A stretch of DNA of 64,000 nt, taken from contig MU839084.1 of the NCBI GenBank assembly GCA_030685235.1, positions 1-64,000 of the forward strand. The letters are read 5' to 3'. The notes under the pieces were generated by a model that saw only the letters and a program-made list of their open reading frames with translations, had not been told where the DNA came from and did no database searches. This document shows, one piece after another, positions 11,490 through 22,388 of this stretch. The position numbers and the translations under genes are program-made. Position 1 is the stretch's first letter. Each line of letters starts with the position of its first letter. The stretch is from Copromyces sp. CBS 386.78. Lineage: Eukaryota; Ascomycota; Sordariomycetes; Sordariales; Sordariaceae.

Positions 11490-12000
11490 ATATTTAATAA
11501 TATAAAGCGGATTAATTATATAAAGTTCTTATATAATAGATAGTCCTTTTCAGGTTCGTAATAGTTTTAATATATTATAATTAACTTCTAAACCTTATAT
11601 ATAAAAGAATATTAATACTATTCGTAAAAGTAATATTGGATAGTATTAAGGAAAAAAGATATAGGTTAGTCCGAATCCTAATAAATAATATAATTAATAG
11701 CGTAAACTTATACGGAATTAAAAGGAAAAAAGTGTTCGGTTAATTACGAATCGCTATTATAATATATTTATATATTCTAATTACCCCGTATAATAGGATA
11801 AGTACCGCTAATTAACGGAGCTAGAATATCCTAATATTCTATACCCCGTATTTACTAGTCTACTTCATATTATACAATATAATTATATATAATTAATTAT
11901 AAAGGATATAGAAATTTATATTTACTTATATTTAAATTTACTAAATAGGGTTATTAATAATAATATTAATCCGTATTAACGGAAGGTTTCGAAATAGTAT
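11490..12000. other. RIP-mutated AT-rich DNA between elements
   Basis: TpA-rich sequence with no readable frame follows the TATAT target duplication of the chromovirus. I see no repeat boundary or gene in it. Confidence 0.5.
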
Positions 12001-15000
12001 AAACCGGTATAAATATTTAATTTAGCTACCTATTTACGATATTTAATCATTTTCTAAGCAATAGATAATATATTAATATTAATATCGTCGGCGACGGCAG
12101 CGGCTACTATTACGGTATCCGCGGCCGTATTATCCACATTAATAATAAGTTTAATAATAGGACTTGCCGGCTATAATATCGCTAACGTTATTAAACGAAA
12201 ACCGATTTATAAATTAGCCAGTATAATATTCCTAAATTATCGTTTATCCATAATACTTTTTACAATTATTTTTAATATCAACTAAGCTATAATTTCGTAT
12301 ATTAATTAGAATATTCGCCTATTAATCCGAATTATCGTATAAACGTATTTATATATACGTTCTTCGGGTTTAAGAAATGGCACCGATAATAATATATTTA
12401 TTTTAATTACCCTAATTAATACTAATATTAGAATATTAATAATACCGTAGCAATATTCCGTAATACGGGCTGCGATATTACAGTCGATAAGTAATTTATT
12501 AACCTAAAAGAGTATAATATCGAAAACTGCCTTTATTCTACAAATAAAGGCTACCTTTAAATCGGCTTCTTCTAATTACATTAAATTAATAATTATTATT
12601 AGAATTAACTATTAGGTATATTTTTAGAAGCTATATATCTTCTAGCTAAATAGCGATTAAATACGTTACTATCCTAAATAGAATAATATTTACCGTAGGA
12701 GTCTAGAATATTAGACAACGGTAATTAGCATAAATATTAAATTTAGTAAGAGCGTATAAAAATTGGCGTTAATACCCTTAAATTCCAAATAAACAATATT
12801 ACCCGGCCGGCTACGAATAAAATCTAATACAAGAATAATATAACGGACGGGAAATAATTCTAACAATATACTATAATTAATACTAAACGCCTTTTTATCC
12901 TTAATATATCTCTAACTAATATTAAATTCGCAATATAACCGAATAAGCTTAAAATAGCCGCAACTCAATCGAACGTATAAATTGTCAATAATACCCCGCT
13001 TATCGGCAACTATCTCGTATTCGCAATAACTAAAATTAATAATTACTCCGAATATACTACTACTCTCGTTCTACTATAGTATATCCCCCATCAACGTAAT
13101 AATCGGAACGTATAATAACATTTAATAAATATACTATTAGTACTATATTATAATAATCACGATTTATATACGCAGCGGGCTACTATTATACTAACCTTCT
13201 AATCCTATATAATTATAATATATCCTTTATCCAATATAATTAATAGTTCCAATACTTATATTACATCTTCGAAATTCGACCCGTATAGACCTAACGTAAC
13301 CGGAAAAATATTAATCTATTTAATATATTCTTGCCGAAGTAGCGTAATAATTTAAATATATAATCCTATAATTAATTTCGTTATCGATTAATAAAGGCCG
13401 AAGCTATCATTATATTAAAAAATAAATATAAAATATATTATACTATATTTTTAGTATACAAATTAATCGATTAATACTTATTGACCAAATTCCTATACTT
13501 CGAATTCACTAAGAACCGGCGATATTTTATAAATTAATATTAATATACTATCAATATTTAAATACGTATAACAAATTACTAATATAAATTCATCGTATAT
13601 AAGGTCGTTATTGAAAGTAATATAGCTACTATAAAAATAATCGAACTTAATATCGCTAAACGAGCCTTTTCAAACCTTATTTAAATCGACTAATTCTATT
13701 AAGTCCATAACTAGAATTAATTCTAATAAGTCAATATCCCCCTCCAATAAATTAATATCAATATTCTTACCGGACAAAGTACAAAGACTAATAAAGCGTA
13801 AAATAAGCAAAACAATATCACCCTTTTAATTATAATATACAATCGAAGCGTTATAAAGGATTCCTAATTATTCAACTCCTAAAAATCAAAAGGTACGCTA
13901 GTCCCAATATATACCTCTAACTTAACCAGAATACAATAATATTTTACTATTGCCATCCCAGGGATAATAACAACGCGTACAATCGATATACGCACATTCG
14001 AACTCAATAAAATCTCCTAAGAAAATTAACTATATTAAGGAATTATTAGCGAAAAGAGGGTAATATACGAATTAGCCGTTAATCGTACGAATTAAACCAA
14101 CCTATTACACATTATACTAAACTTCTATCGGATTATCCACTAGTTCAACAAAGCCTTAATACATTTTATCAACAAGCTTTAACTACATTATACGACGGCA
14201 AATATTAATAGGGTTAATAATATAGAAGTCTTAAGTAGGCATCTCTCCTCTCAATCGAACAATATCTCTTCGTAAAGAAAATAATATTTTAAAATTAAAT
14301 ATTAAATTCTTTACAATCCGTATATCGAAATATAACATCGCCTTACGTACACATCGCTTAAATATTTTCAAATTCAATAACATACCATCTAACTCCTCGC
14401 TTCTAACCTACGGATTACGCTTAAAAGCCTAGAAAAGTTATCGATAAATCGAATATTACTTATTCGAAACCCTATTAACTATATACATTAATCCCTATCC
14501 GAATTAAAAATTTATTAAATTAAAGTATTATCAATATTCGAATTTAATAGATTCGGACTTAATAAATTCAAGGTAAATATCTATACTTAACTCTAACTCT
14601 TCGTAACCGTAATCGGCAGCAGAAACGGCGGCAAATACATCGCCAATACTATTATTAAAGCCTAATTAGTCTAAATCCTCTACAATATCATCTAATTCAT
14701 CGACTTCATTATTATATACTTCAACGGAATTTTAATAATCGACTATAATAAGAAGGTTTTCGTTAATTAATAACATATCAGAATCATTATTAAAATTACA
14801 ATTAGAATTATTATTAAATCTAGAAATCTACGCTAAAATAAATTAATTACCGGACTAATATAATACTACTAAATTAAATTAAATTAAACTAACCAATAAT
14901 AATTCCAAATCGTCATCTATATCTATATTTCCTTTATTATCACTATTATCGTTATAATTAAAAGGAGCCGTATTAATATCGATTATATCATAATCACTAC

Positions 15001-15154
15001 TATAATAACTAAGTGACAATAAAGACGAAAACGAAAAAGAAGGCGAAGATTTATCATCCGAGGCTACAATTATAATAGGATTTACTATAGCAGGGTTATA
15101 ATCGTCGTTATCGTCATTATTATCGTTATCGCCGCTCGATTTAATTAACAGCAC
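12000..15154 (-). pseudogene. Relic of an unclassified fungal mobile-element protein
   Basis: From about 14,530 to 13,640 one minus-strand frame reads as protein with moderate stop density. Segments include KRNP (stop) VRSEELDGM, LKIFKRCVRKAML, FSLRRDIVRLRGEMPT, GFVELVDNPIEV, VGLIRTING, and a probable metal-binding CxxC (ECAYIDCTRCYYPWDGNSK, near 13,980). I recall a large repeated ascomycete protein family with a similar order (an FVDNPxE segment, then xxRTxxG, then a Cys pair) but cannot name it from sequence alone. A still-open 91-codon acidic Asp/Asn/Ser-rich frame (14,879-15,154) may be its N-terminus, in a different register. Downstream to 12,000 frames alternate and I cannot follow them. 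Less RIP here than in the chromovirus suggests fewer RIP rounds. Confidence 0.45.
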
Positions 15155-15159
15155 AAATT

Positions 15160-16440
15160 GTAATAACTTTATTCGGGGCCATCGGGGGGGCTGCTAGTCA
15201 TTATTATCGCTACTAAATTCGTTATCGTACTACTATCGTTTTCGCCTTATCCTATCTAAAGCTATAATTAAGGTACCTATTAATATTACTCTTTAAGATA
15301 TAATATCGGATAATAATCACCTCTATAGTAATAACAGCTCTATATAATAATTATAGTATAAATATAAAGCGCGGCGGAGTAAATAACAATTAGGATAATA
15401 CTAATAGGAAAAACGATAGAAGAATTGAATAGAAATAAGTACGAAGGGTACTCGCATTTACTATAGTATATAGTTGAACTACTTTCGTAAGCAACTAAAT
15501 GAACCGACTTAGAAGAAAATTGAAAGTAAGTTGACGGGAGTAAACGAATAGTTGAACTGAATTATATTATATTTCGAAAGAAGTAGGCGGCCCTTTATAA
15601 TTTCCGCCCATTATTATAATTATACAACAATAGCGCAACAGCGCAATACGGCAATAATTAACAATTCAAGAAGGTACAATATTTAGTAACCTAATAATTA
15701 ATATACGTAACCACGCTAATCTTAATTATATAATAATTAAAACGCGTTTCTTTATATTATTTTATTAAAAACCGAACATTTATAAAACCGTCGCGACTAA
15801 TACTACAACTTCGTTACAAAGAATAATCCTAACGTATTTACAATTACTTATAACATTTGCCATAATAAACGTACTATTATAAATCCCTATATCCTTTTTT
15901 TAATTATTAACTAATTAATTAACTAATATTATCTATTTAATAGTAAATCCTTTAAAAACGTAAATCTTATATAGAGTCCTAATATACCGCGTCGTTCTAC
16001 TACCTGCGGGTAAATAGTACTTTCGAAGGTTAAAATCTAGGCTACATGAGGTTATAAGTACGATTTAGATTAATATTAGAAGACTAGTTAATAATTAGGC
16101 TATGCTATAAATAATTAACTTTTTCCTTTTATAAAATCGATTTTAACAGCGTTAAATGGAATCTAGTATTTGTAGTACTAATATTAGCAATAAAAGAAGT
16201 CCCTTTTTTTTTGAGTTAGTATTTACTCCCGATATTAGCGAAATAAATTTAATTATATTATAATAGGAGTAATAATTATTAATATTATATATAAATAATA
16301 TTAAATTAGAATTTAAGCGCTTAAAGAAGAAATTATTCGTATTAAGCGGTTAAAAAAGAGAATTAAACGAAATTACAGACTATAATACGAAATATTATAT
16401 AGAAAAATAATATCCAATATATAATACCGATATAAAATAC
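15160..16440. other. AT-rich RIP-mutated DNA, no readable gene
   Basis: Mixed AT-rich sequence with scattered CpG. No frame or terminal repeat could be followed. It probably holds the ends of the elements on each side. Confidence 0.45.
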
Positions 16441-16459
16441 TAATATAGAATATTAAAAA

Positions 16460-16600
16460 GAGCCGGGGGTAGGGGTAGAAAAGCGAAAGAAGGGGGGATT
16501 AGAAATTTATTAGGGTATTAGAATCGTTATTATTAATGGTGCCGGGCGGGGCGTTACCGGGGGGCGGAGCGGTGCGACGGATTTTGGCGCGAGCTATATT
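16460..16600. other. GC-rich island inside the AT-rich block
   Basis: Two G-runs (16,461-16,500) and a strongly G/C core (about 16,536-16,596, with GCCGGGCGGGGCG and CGGGGGGCGGAGCGG) stand alone in several kilobases of AT-rich DNA. RIP acts mainly on CpA, so a CpG- and GG-rich segment can persist. It could be a GC-rich terminal or untranslated part of an old element, or a G-quadruplex-capable tract. Confidence 0.6.
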
Positions 16601-16609
16601 ATTATACTA

Positions 16610-18540
16610 ATTATTAATATACGGCTACTAATATTATAGAATACAATAAATACGATTGGATACGAATTATAATAATATAAAAATATATTTAAATTAGCGG
16701 CGATATTCTCCTCCAACTTCTTTTTAAGGGTACAACAGCGGCCTAACCTATTAAAAATCATTTTGAAATACCGGGGCTTAATATTTTTGAAATTTAAATA
16801 CGAATAACTATATATTAATACTATTTATAATTAATATAATTATAATACTAACTATTTAATTTACTATTATAATAGGCTAGGTCGTTATAAAATTTTAATA
16901 TAATAAAGCGGTAGCTAATATTAACGGTAAATTCCGAAGTACTATTAGCGATTTTGGCGTCCTTTACCCGGTAATATTCGGCTACTTTATAGGCTACTAA
17001 TTTAAATATTTTTATAAAATATTTAAGTTCGTTAATACTTTAATATCGTAATATAATATAACATTAAATTAATCAGATTTATTTATTAATTTACTTTTAA
17101 TATAAAATTTGCCTAAATTATAGGACTTTTCGAAGTCGATGCGGCCCCGCATCCAAATTTAGACCTTTTCGAAGTTCTAAATCGATTACAATTTGTTAGT
17201 CTCGTTATATAACTTATCCTCTTTAAAATTATATTTGAAGTTAAGGATATTAGTATATTTGGGGTCCTTGGCCTATTTACAGATAAATTGCTATAATAAA
17301 TTATTATATTAATAATTACTTATTATTTCTAGCGATTATTTAGAAGGGAATAGTAATAGTAAATATTTACTTCTATTATCTTTAAAATATAGTTCTTATT
17401 ATTCTTATTTATATTTATTAAAACTCTACAAGCCTTATTATATTACGAAGAATATTTATCAATATCCTTATATATAGAAGTAATAATTTAATTATATAAA
17501 TTTATTAATATCTAATATACTAAATAATTTAAATAATATTATCCGTTATATCTATCCCGGATTATTACTATATATTTTAAACTCCTTATCCGGAATATTC
17601 TAGTAGTAAAAGAAGATTTATTAAGCCGCTTTATTAGAAAACTTATTATAGAAGGCCTACTCGTCTTCAATAATAGCGTCGATTTAGGCTTAATTAAAAT
17701 CCTAGCCCGTAAAATCTTCCGGCTTCCGAATTAGGCCCTAGCTAGTTTTACCCTTCCGGCTTTCGTAAGCTTATATATTAATTACGCCCGAAAATAACTA
17801 CTATTTCTTCGATTATAAATATTATAATATATTAATATAGTATTTTCTTATTATATTTATTATAATATTAATATTAACTTTAGCCGGTTTCTCCCTACCC
17901 CTATTTTCATCTTTATTATAATCCTCCTCATCCTCTTCTCCTCCCCTACCAAAGAAGAACTCATCCTCCTCTTCCTCCCTACGAACAACTTTACTATTAC
18001 CTTTACTATTACCTTTACTATTACCCTTACTATTGCCCTAATCCTTCTTCTTTACCTCCGCAAAGAGAATAGCCTTCTACTTTTCGGCAGTAACGTTTTC
18101 GCGAAGGGTTTCGAAGATTATATCCTCCGCAAAATTAAATAATTTATCGTTATCGTCGTCGTTATCCGGGGCTTGGACAATTTTTTAAACCTTAGTAGTC
18201 TATTCGTTAAATACTTTATTAAAGGTTACTTCGGTTCTATTAGCAGTATTTATAATATTTATTAATTTTTTTCTAATTTCTTTCGCTTATTTCTTTAACC
18301 CTAATAATTTACCCTATATATTTTCAAATTCTTTTATAGGCGTACTACCGGTTACCCTAAATTTTTAGAGCTCTTTAGCCAAATTTTTATAAATTTTAAT
18401 AGTTTTAATATTTTCTAATTTCTTTTTCTCTACCTCCTCTTTAGCCCAATTAAAATTCCGGATATAATTATTAAGCAATTAGGGGTTAGCGACAGAGTAA
18501 AGGAGGTAGGGGGGCTTAAATTCGGACTATAATATTTCAT
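16610..18540 (-). pseudogene. Relic reading frame with GNSK repeats, probable gag-like or transposon protein
   Basis: The minus strand between about 18,480 and 17,550 reads hydrophilic protein with occasional stops: FNFAEDIIFETLRENVTAEK, then FAEVKKKD, then four GNSK units (17,989-18,036), an acidic run (REEEEDEFFFGRGGEED) and, near 17,740, RKPEDFTG followed by IDAIIEDE. There is no zinc knuckle, RT or transposase motif that I can identify. The charged, repeat-bearing composition would suit a gag or nucleic-acid-binding protein, but that is a guess. The strand choice rests on the acidic and repeat segments being in one frame. Confidence 0.4.
17989..18036 (-). repeat. 12-bp tandem repeat, four copies, encoding GNSK
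   Basis: Three copies are CTTTACTATTAC and the fourth differs by C for T and G for A. On the minus strand in frame it encodes Gly-Asn-Ser-Lys repeats in the relic ORF around it. Confidence 0.85.
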
Positions 18541-18895
18541 TACCGGGCTAAGATAATTGAAATTGAAATATTATTTATAATAAATATTATAATTAGTAAA
18601 TATTCTATTCTATTTTATATAATTATAATATTAATTAAATATTAATAGAGGACAGGGCGGTAATAACAATAACGAAGGGCAACAATAATAATAAGCGAAT
18701 AACAATAATAACAAACGAGTAACGACAACAGTCGAAACGAGAATTAAATTAATTAATTACTATTACGAGGGTACAAAATAGGAATAGGTCGGACGGAAAA
18801 GAATTAGCTCAATCTATTACTAATACGAGATTTTTAAATTCTAATTAAAGATAATATACGGGGCATCGCAATATAGAATTTAGAAAGTATAATAC

Positions 18896-19040
18896 CTATT
18901 ATTATTCAAACGATATAATAGTTTGTAGAAGGTGTAAATACCTATATAATCCATTACTATTCGAACGACACTTCAATTATAATCTATAGAAGGTGTGCCC
19001 ATTACTATTCGAACGAATAGGGTTATTAGAAGGTATAGCC
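18896..19040. repeat. Imperfect tandem repeats of about 43-55 bp
   Basis: Three units each begin close to CATTACTATTCGAACGA (the first is CTATTATTATTCAAACGA) and end near AGAAGGTGT. Units start near 18,896, 18,951 and 19,000, so spacing varies. They sit in otherwise featureless AT-rich sequence and could be a subterminal repeat of an element. Confidence 0.6.
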
Positions 19041-20090
19041 ATAAATACTCGAGCGCTCCTTTCAATTTCAATTAATAAACTAAATTAGTACAATACCCTA
19101 ACTCAATTTAGCGTACAGATAATATAATGGTTATTTTAATTTAAACAGTTATTTTTGCACTATCTAACTAAAGAAGGTTAAATATTTATAGCAATTATAT
19201 TTAACTACAATCTACCTAAATAATAATTAAAAATTCCTAAGCCGTTTATATACCGATTCTATAATAATTAATTAAATATATTAATAATTATTCCCGTCAA
19301 CTAACTTTCAACAGTAATAAAATAATAATTAAATAGAATATATTAAATAACAATTAAAAAATATAATAAATATTTATATTAATAAACTAATAGTTTAACC
19401 AACTACCGGCAGATAAATTAAACTTTAATTAAATTTAATAACCAAAACCCAATTTAATAATTAATATTATTAAACTATTACTCTACAATAAATAAGCAGT
19501 TTATTATAAAAACTATTAACAAAATTAATTATAAACTTAAATAAATTACTATAAATATATAAACTAATTCAAATTAATTATTTAATAATTAATAAAGGAA
19601 ACTACTATAACATCCTAAAACTTAAATAATCTACCGATAAAACGTAGTAAATTATTATATAATAATCTTAAAATAATTAATATAAATAACAGAGAATCCA
19701 AATAAATATATATATAAATAACCGCTATAAAAAAACTAACTATAATAATATAATAATACAATAACATATAAAATTAGCTATTAACTATATAAACCGTTAA
19801 TATAAACAATAGATAATAAAATTTAACCGTATAAAAATAGGTTTACAAGAGTTATATTTTTTCTAGCTAGTTAAATATGGCTATTTTTTTGTGCTGGTAT
19901 TGATACGCTAACTTTTGCTGGTTAAGCGGTCAGTTCAGAAATTATTTCCGGTAACCGATATTTCAATAAATATTATTTATACAAGCGGCTTATTAATGTA
20001 ACGGTCTTAACACAGATAATTCTGAGTTAGCCGTCCAGTGAAGGTTTACCACCCCCTTATATGTTCCGCTAAGAGGAACCTAAGAACAGA
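19041..20090. other. AT-rich tail of the RIP block and its right boundary
   Basis: No gene seen. Base composition changes over about 19,850-20,090 from TpA-dominated sequence to ordinary coding-region composition, so the RIP-affected domain stops within 160-400 bp of the next gene's start. Confidence 0.6.
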
Positions 20091-20247
20091 CCATTTTAAG
20101 GATAGTAATAACTCACTTATCCACCTCCACCTCCTCCTGCTTCCAGAAATGCGAAACTGCGCATACCTACTATCATGAGCTTCAGGACAGCGGTTCCTTC
20201 CATTTTTTTCTGGTCAACTGGATGTTGAAGAGATTTTTGCAGCCAGC

Positions 20248-21949
20248 ATGAGATCATTCTTGGTGTTCTCCTTCCTCAGCATCTGCGGGGTAGTAGCTCA
20301 CAGTACCCCTCCTTCTTCCTCTTTCTGGGTTTCCAGCAACAACAGACAACATCCAATTTCCCTCGATGATCCAAATGTCGACAATGTGGACATCCTGACG
20401 GGAAGTCAGTTCCACGGACTCAAGACGTTCGGCAGCCTTCCGTATGTGAATTGTTTCTCGGACGAGGAAGCGGCCTCCAAGAAGTACGACATTGCCATTC
20501 TTGGCGCTCCCTTTGACACAGTCAGTATTTCTTTCCTCTGTGGAAATATCCACACATCCGTTTGAAGATTCGATCGATTTTCTTACCAAAATTACACACC
20601 CCCTTGCAGGCTGTTACCGGACGACCAGGAGCCCGCTACGGGCCGACAGGAATTAGGGTCGGGAGTCAACGCCTCGCAGGATTTGATTTCTACACGGGTA
20701 AGTACTTTCAGCTTTTGATCCTCTCCTCAACTCAATGCGGTACCATCATGATGATGTTGTGAGGATCAAAGGACCCCAAGTTCCCCATTGCAATGTATGT
20801 CTCACAAAAGACGGGAACTGTTGATGGAGCTACTGTGCCTCCGATAGCACTCAATATATTTCATCATTCACCAAAATCCCCACCGAGAATACTACTCGGA
20901 AATTGTTAAGGTCACCGCTCCCAGATTTCTCCAACTTAACTAACTCGATGTCACGATGGTTACTTGCAGACGAGGATGCATTGCATGACTGGGCTACCAT
21001 TGTGGACTGCGGCGACGCCACGTTAACCTGGCTGGACAATACCGTTGCCTTTAAGCAGCTCGACAAGGCGCACAGAGTCATATCCGGACGGCCCACGGCC
21101 AACGACACGGTTGCAGCCGTGCCGAGAATATTGATGTTGGGGGGCGATCACAGCACCACTCTGTCGGCACTGCGATCAACATATCGGCGATGGGGTCAGG
21201 TGTCTGTGATCCATTTCGATAGTCACATTGGTGAGCGTCTTGACGAAAGCATCTATGTCGCGGCCTTGCAGCTAGAGACTGACACCACGACAGACACATG
21301 GAATCCCGATGTTCTCGGCGGCGACATCTCCCGCTACGCGTAAGTAAATCCTCAAACCAAAAAACACCCAGCGAGGTTCAACAACTCACTAGCACCTCCT
21401 CCCGGCACAGAGGCATCAACCACGGAACCTTCCTCCACATCGCCCATGAAGAAGTAAGGCCCCCCTCATCGAATACCCCTACATCCACCAAGTTGTCAAG
21501 CACTAACACAACCCTCCCAGGGGCTAATCCGCAACACATCCATCCACGCCGGCCTTCGCGCCCCTATCAACAAACGCAGTGACCGTGCCAACGACAAGCG
21601 CTGCGGCTTCACAGTCATCACAGCCCGGGACATTGACAAACACGGGATCGACTGGATCATCTCCACCATTAAGAGGCGTGTAGGCGACTCGAGGGTGTAC
21701 ATCAGCGTTGACATTGACGTGCTGGATCCGGCGTTTGCTCCGGGCACGGGCACCTCTGAACCCGGCGGCTGGTCAACGCGGGAACTGCTGACTATCATTG
21801 ACGGGCTGAGAGGCTTGTCCGTCGTCGGGGCTGATGTGGTGGAGGTGAGCCCGGCTTATGACAATAATGGAGAGACAACGGTGCTGGCGGCTGCGCAGGT
21901 TGGGCTGTCGCTTCTTAGTTTGATGGTTGCTAAGCCGGTAAGGGATTGA
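20248..21949 (+). CDS. Secreted agmatinase/arginase (ureohydrolase) family protein, six exons
   Basis: Predicted Mn-dependent ureohydrolase, which would cleave agmatine (or another guanidino compound) to an amine plus urea. Exons are 20248-20520, 20610-20697, 20970-21230, 21294-21339, 21411-21453 and 21521-21949. All introns are GT-AG, the frame is continuous and the product is 379 aa. The long second intron has TTAACTAAC near its 3' end. Metal-binding motifs are intact: GGDHST (first His), HFDSHID with its last Asp codon split by intron 3, and SVDIDVLDPAFAPGTGTSE. HGTFLHIAHEE and VVEVSP follow family patterns. The N-terminus, starting MRSFLVFSFLSICGVVA, is a clear secretion signal, so the enzyme probably enters the secretory pathway. 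Fungal proteins of this type are usually annotated agmatinase, but substrate cannot be fixed from sequence. It lies beside the RIP block and converges with CFT1. Confidence 0.93.
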
Positions 21950-22388
21950 AGATAGCCCAGGTGATTGTGTTTGCAGTCTTTATTGGCTAGTGCTGCGTTA
22001 AATCTGGGGAGCGACCATCGTGACTACCTTACCGTCAGCCTGACTGGGTTTCGTGGCGTGGATAATGGTGATGTGTTGGAACAACTTGACATCATGGTTA
22101 GTGAGAAAGGAACTGAAGAAAAACAACAGACATGGCATGACATGATGATGATGGAACACGAACATACACAGATCCCACAGATCCCGTCCTGGCAGCCATT
22201 GTACATAGCAAAATTGAAAGAACGCTCAGTTCACTGATTCACCCACTCTGCTGCACAAGTACCAAAAGAGAATTCAAAGAATCTACTTTCTGCCGCCGAA
22301 TGTCGCATCCTATCCACCCTCCGACCTTTGGCTTTCAACCCACCCGTTCACGGCGGGCCTAACTAAGCACTCCTTTTTCCCATCTCTC
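21950..22388. other. Convergent intergenic region between the agmatinase and CFT1
   Basis: It holds the 3' untranslated regions of two convergent genes in about 440 bp. Short frames here have no support. No terminator element beyond A/T-rich runs is evident. Confidence 0.5.

Noticed and set aside
18896..19040. CRISPR-like array
   Set aside because: Spacing is irregular, units are diverged, and the context is a fungal RIP block.
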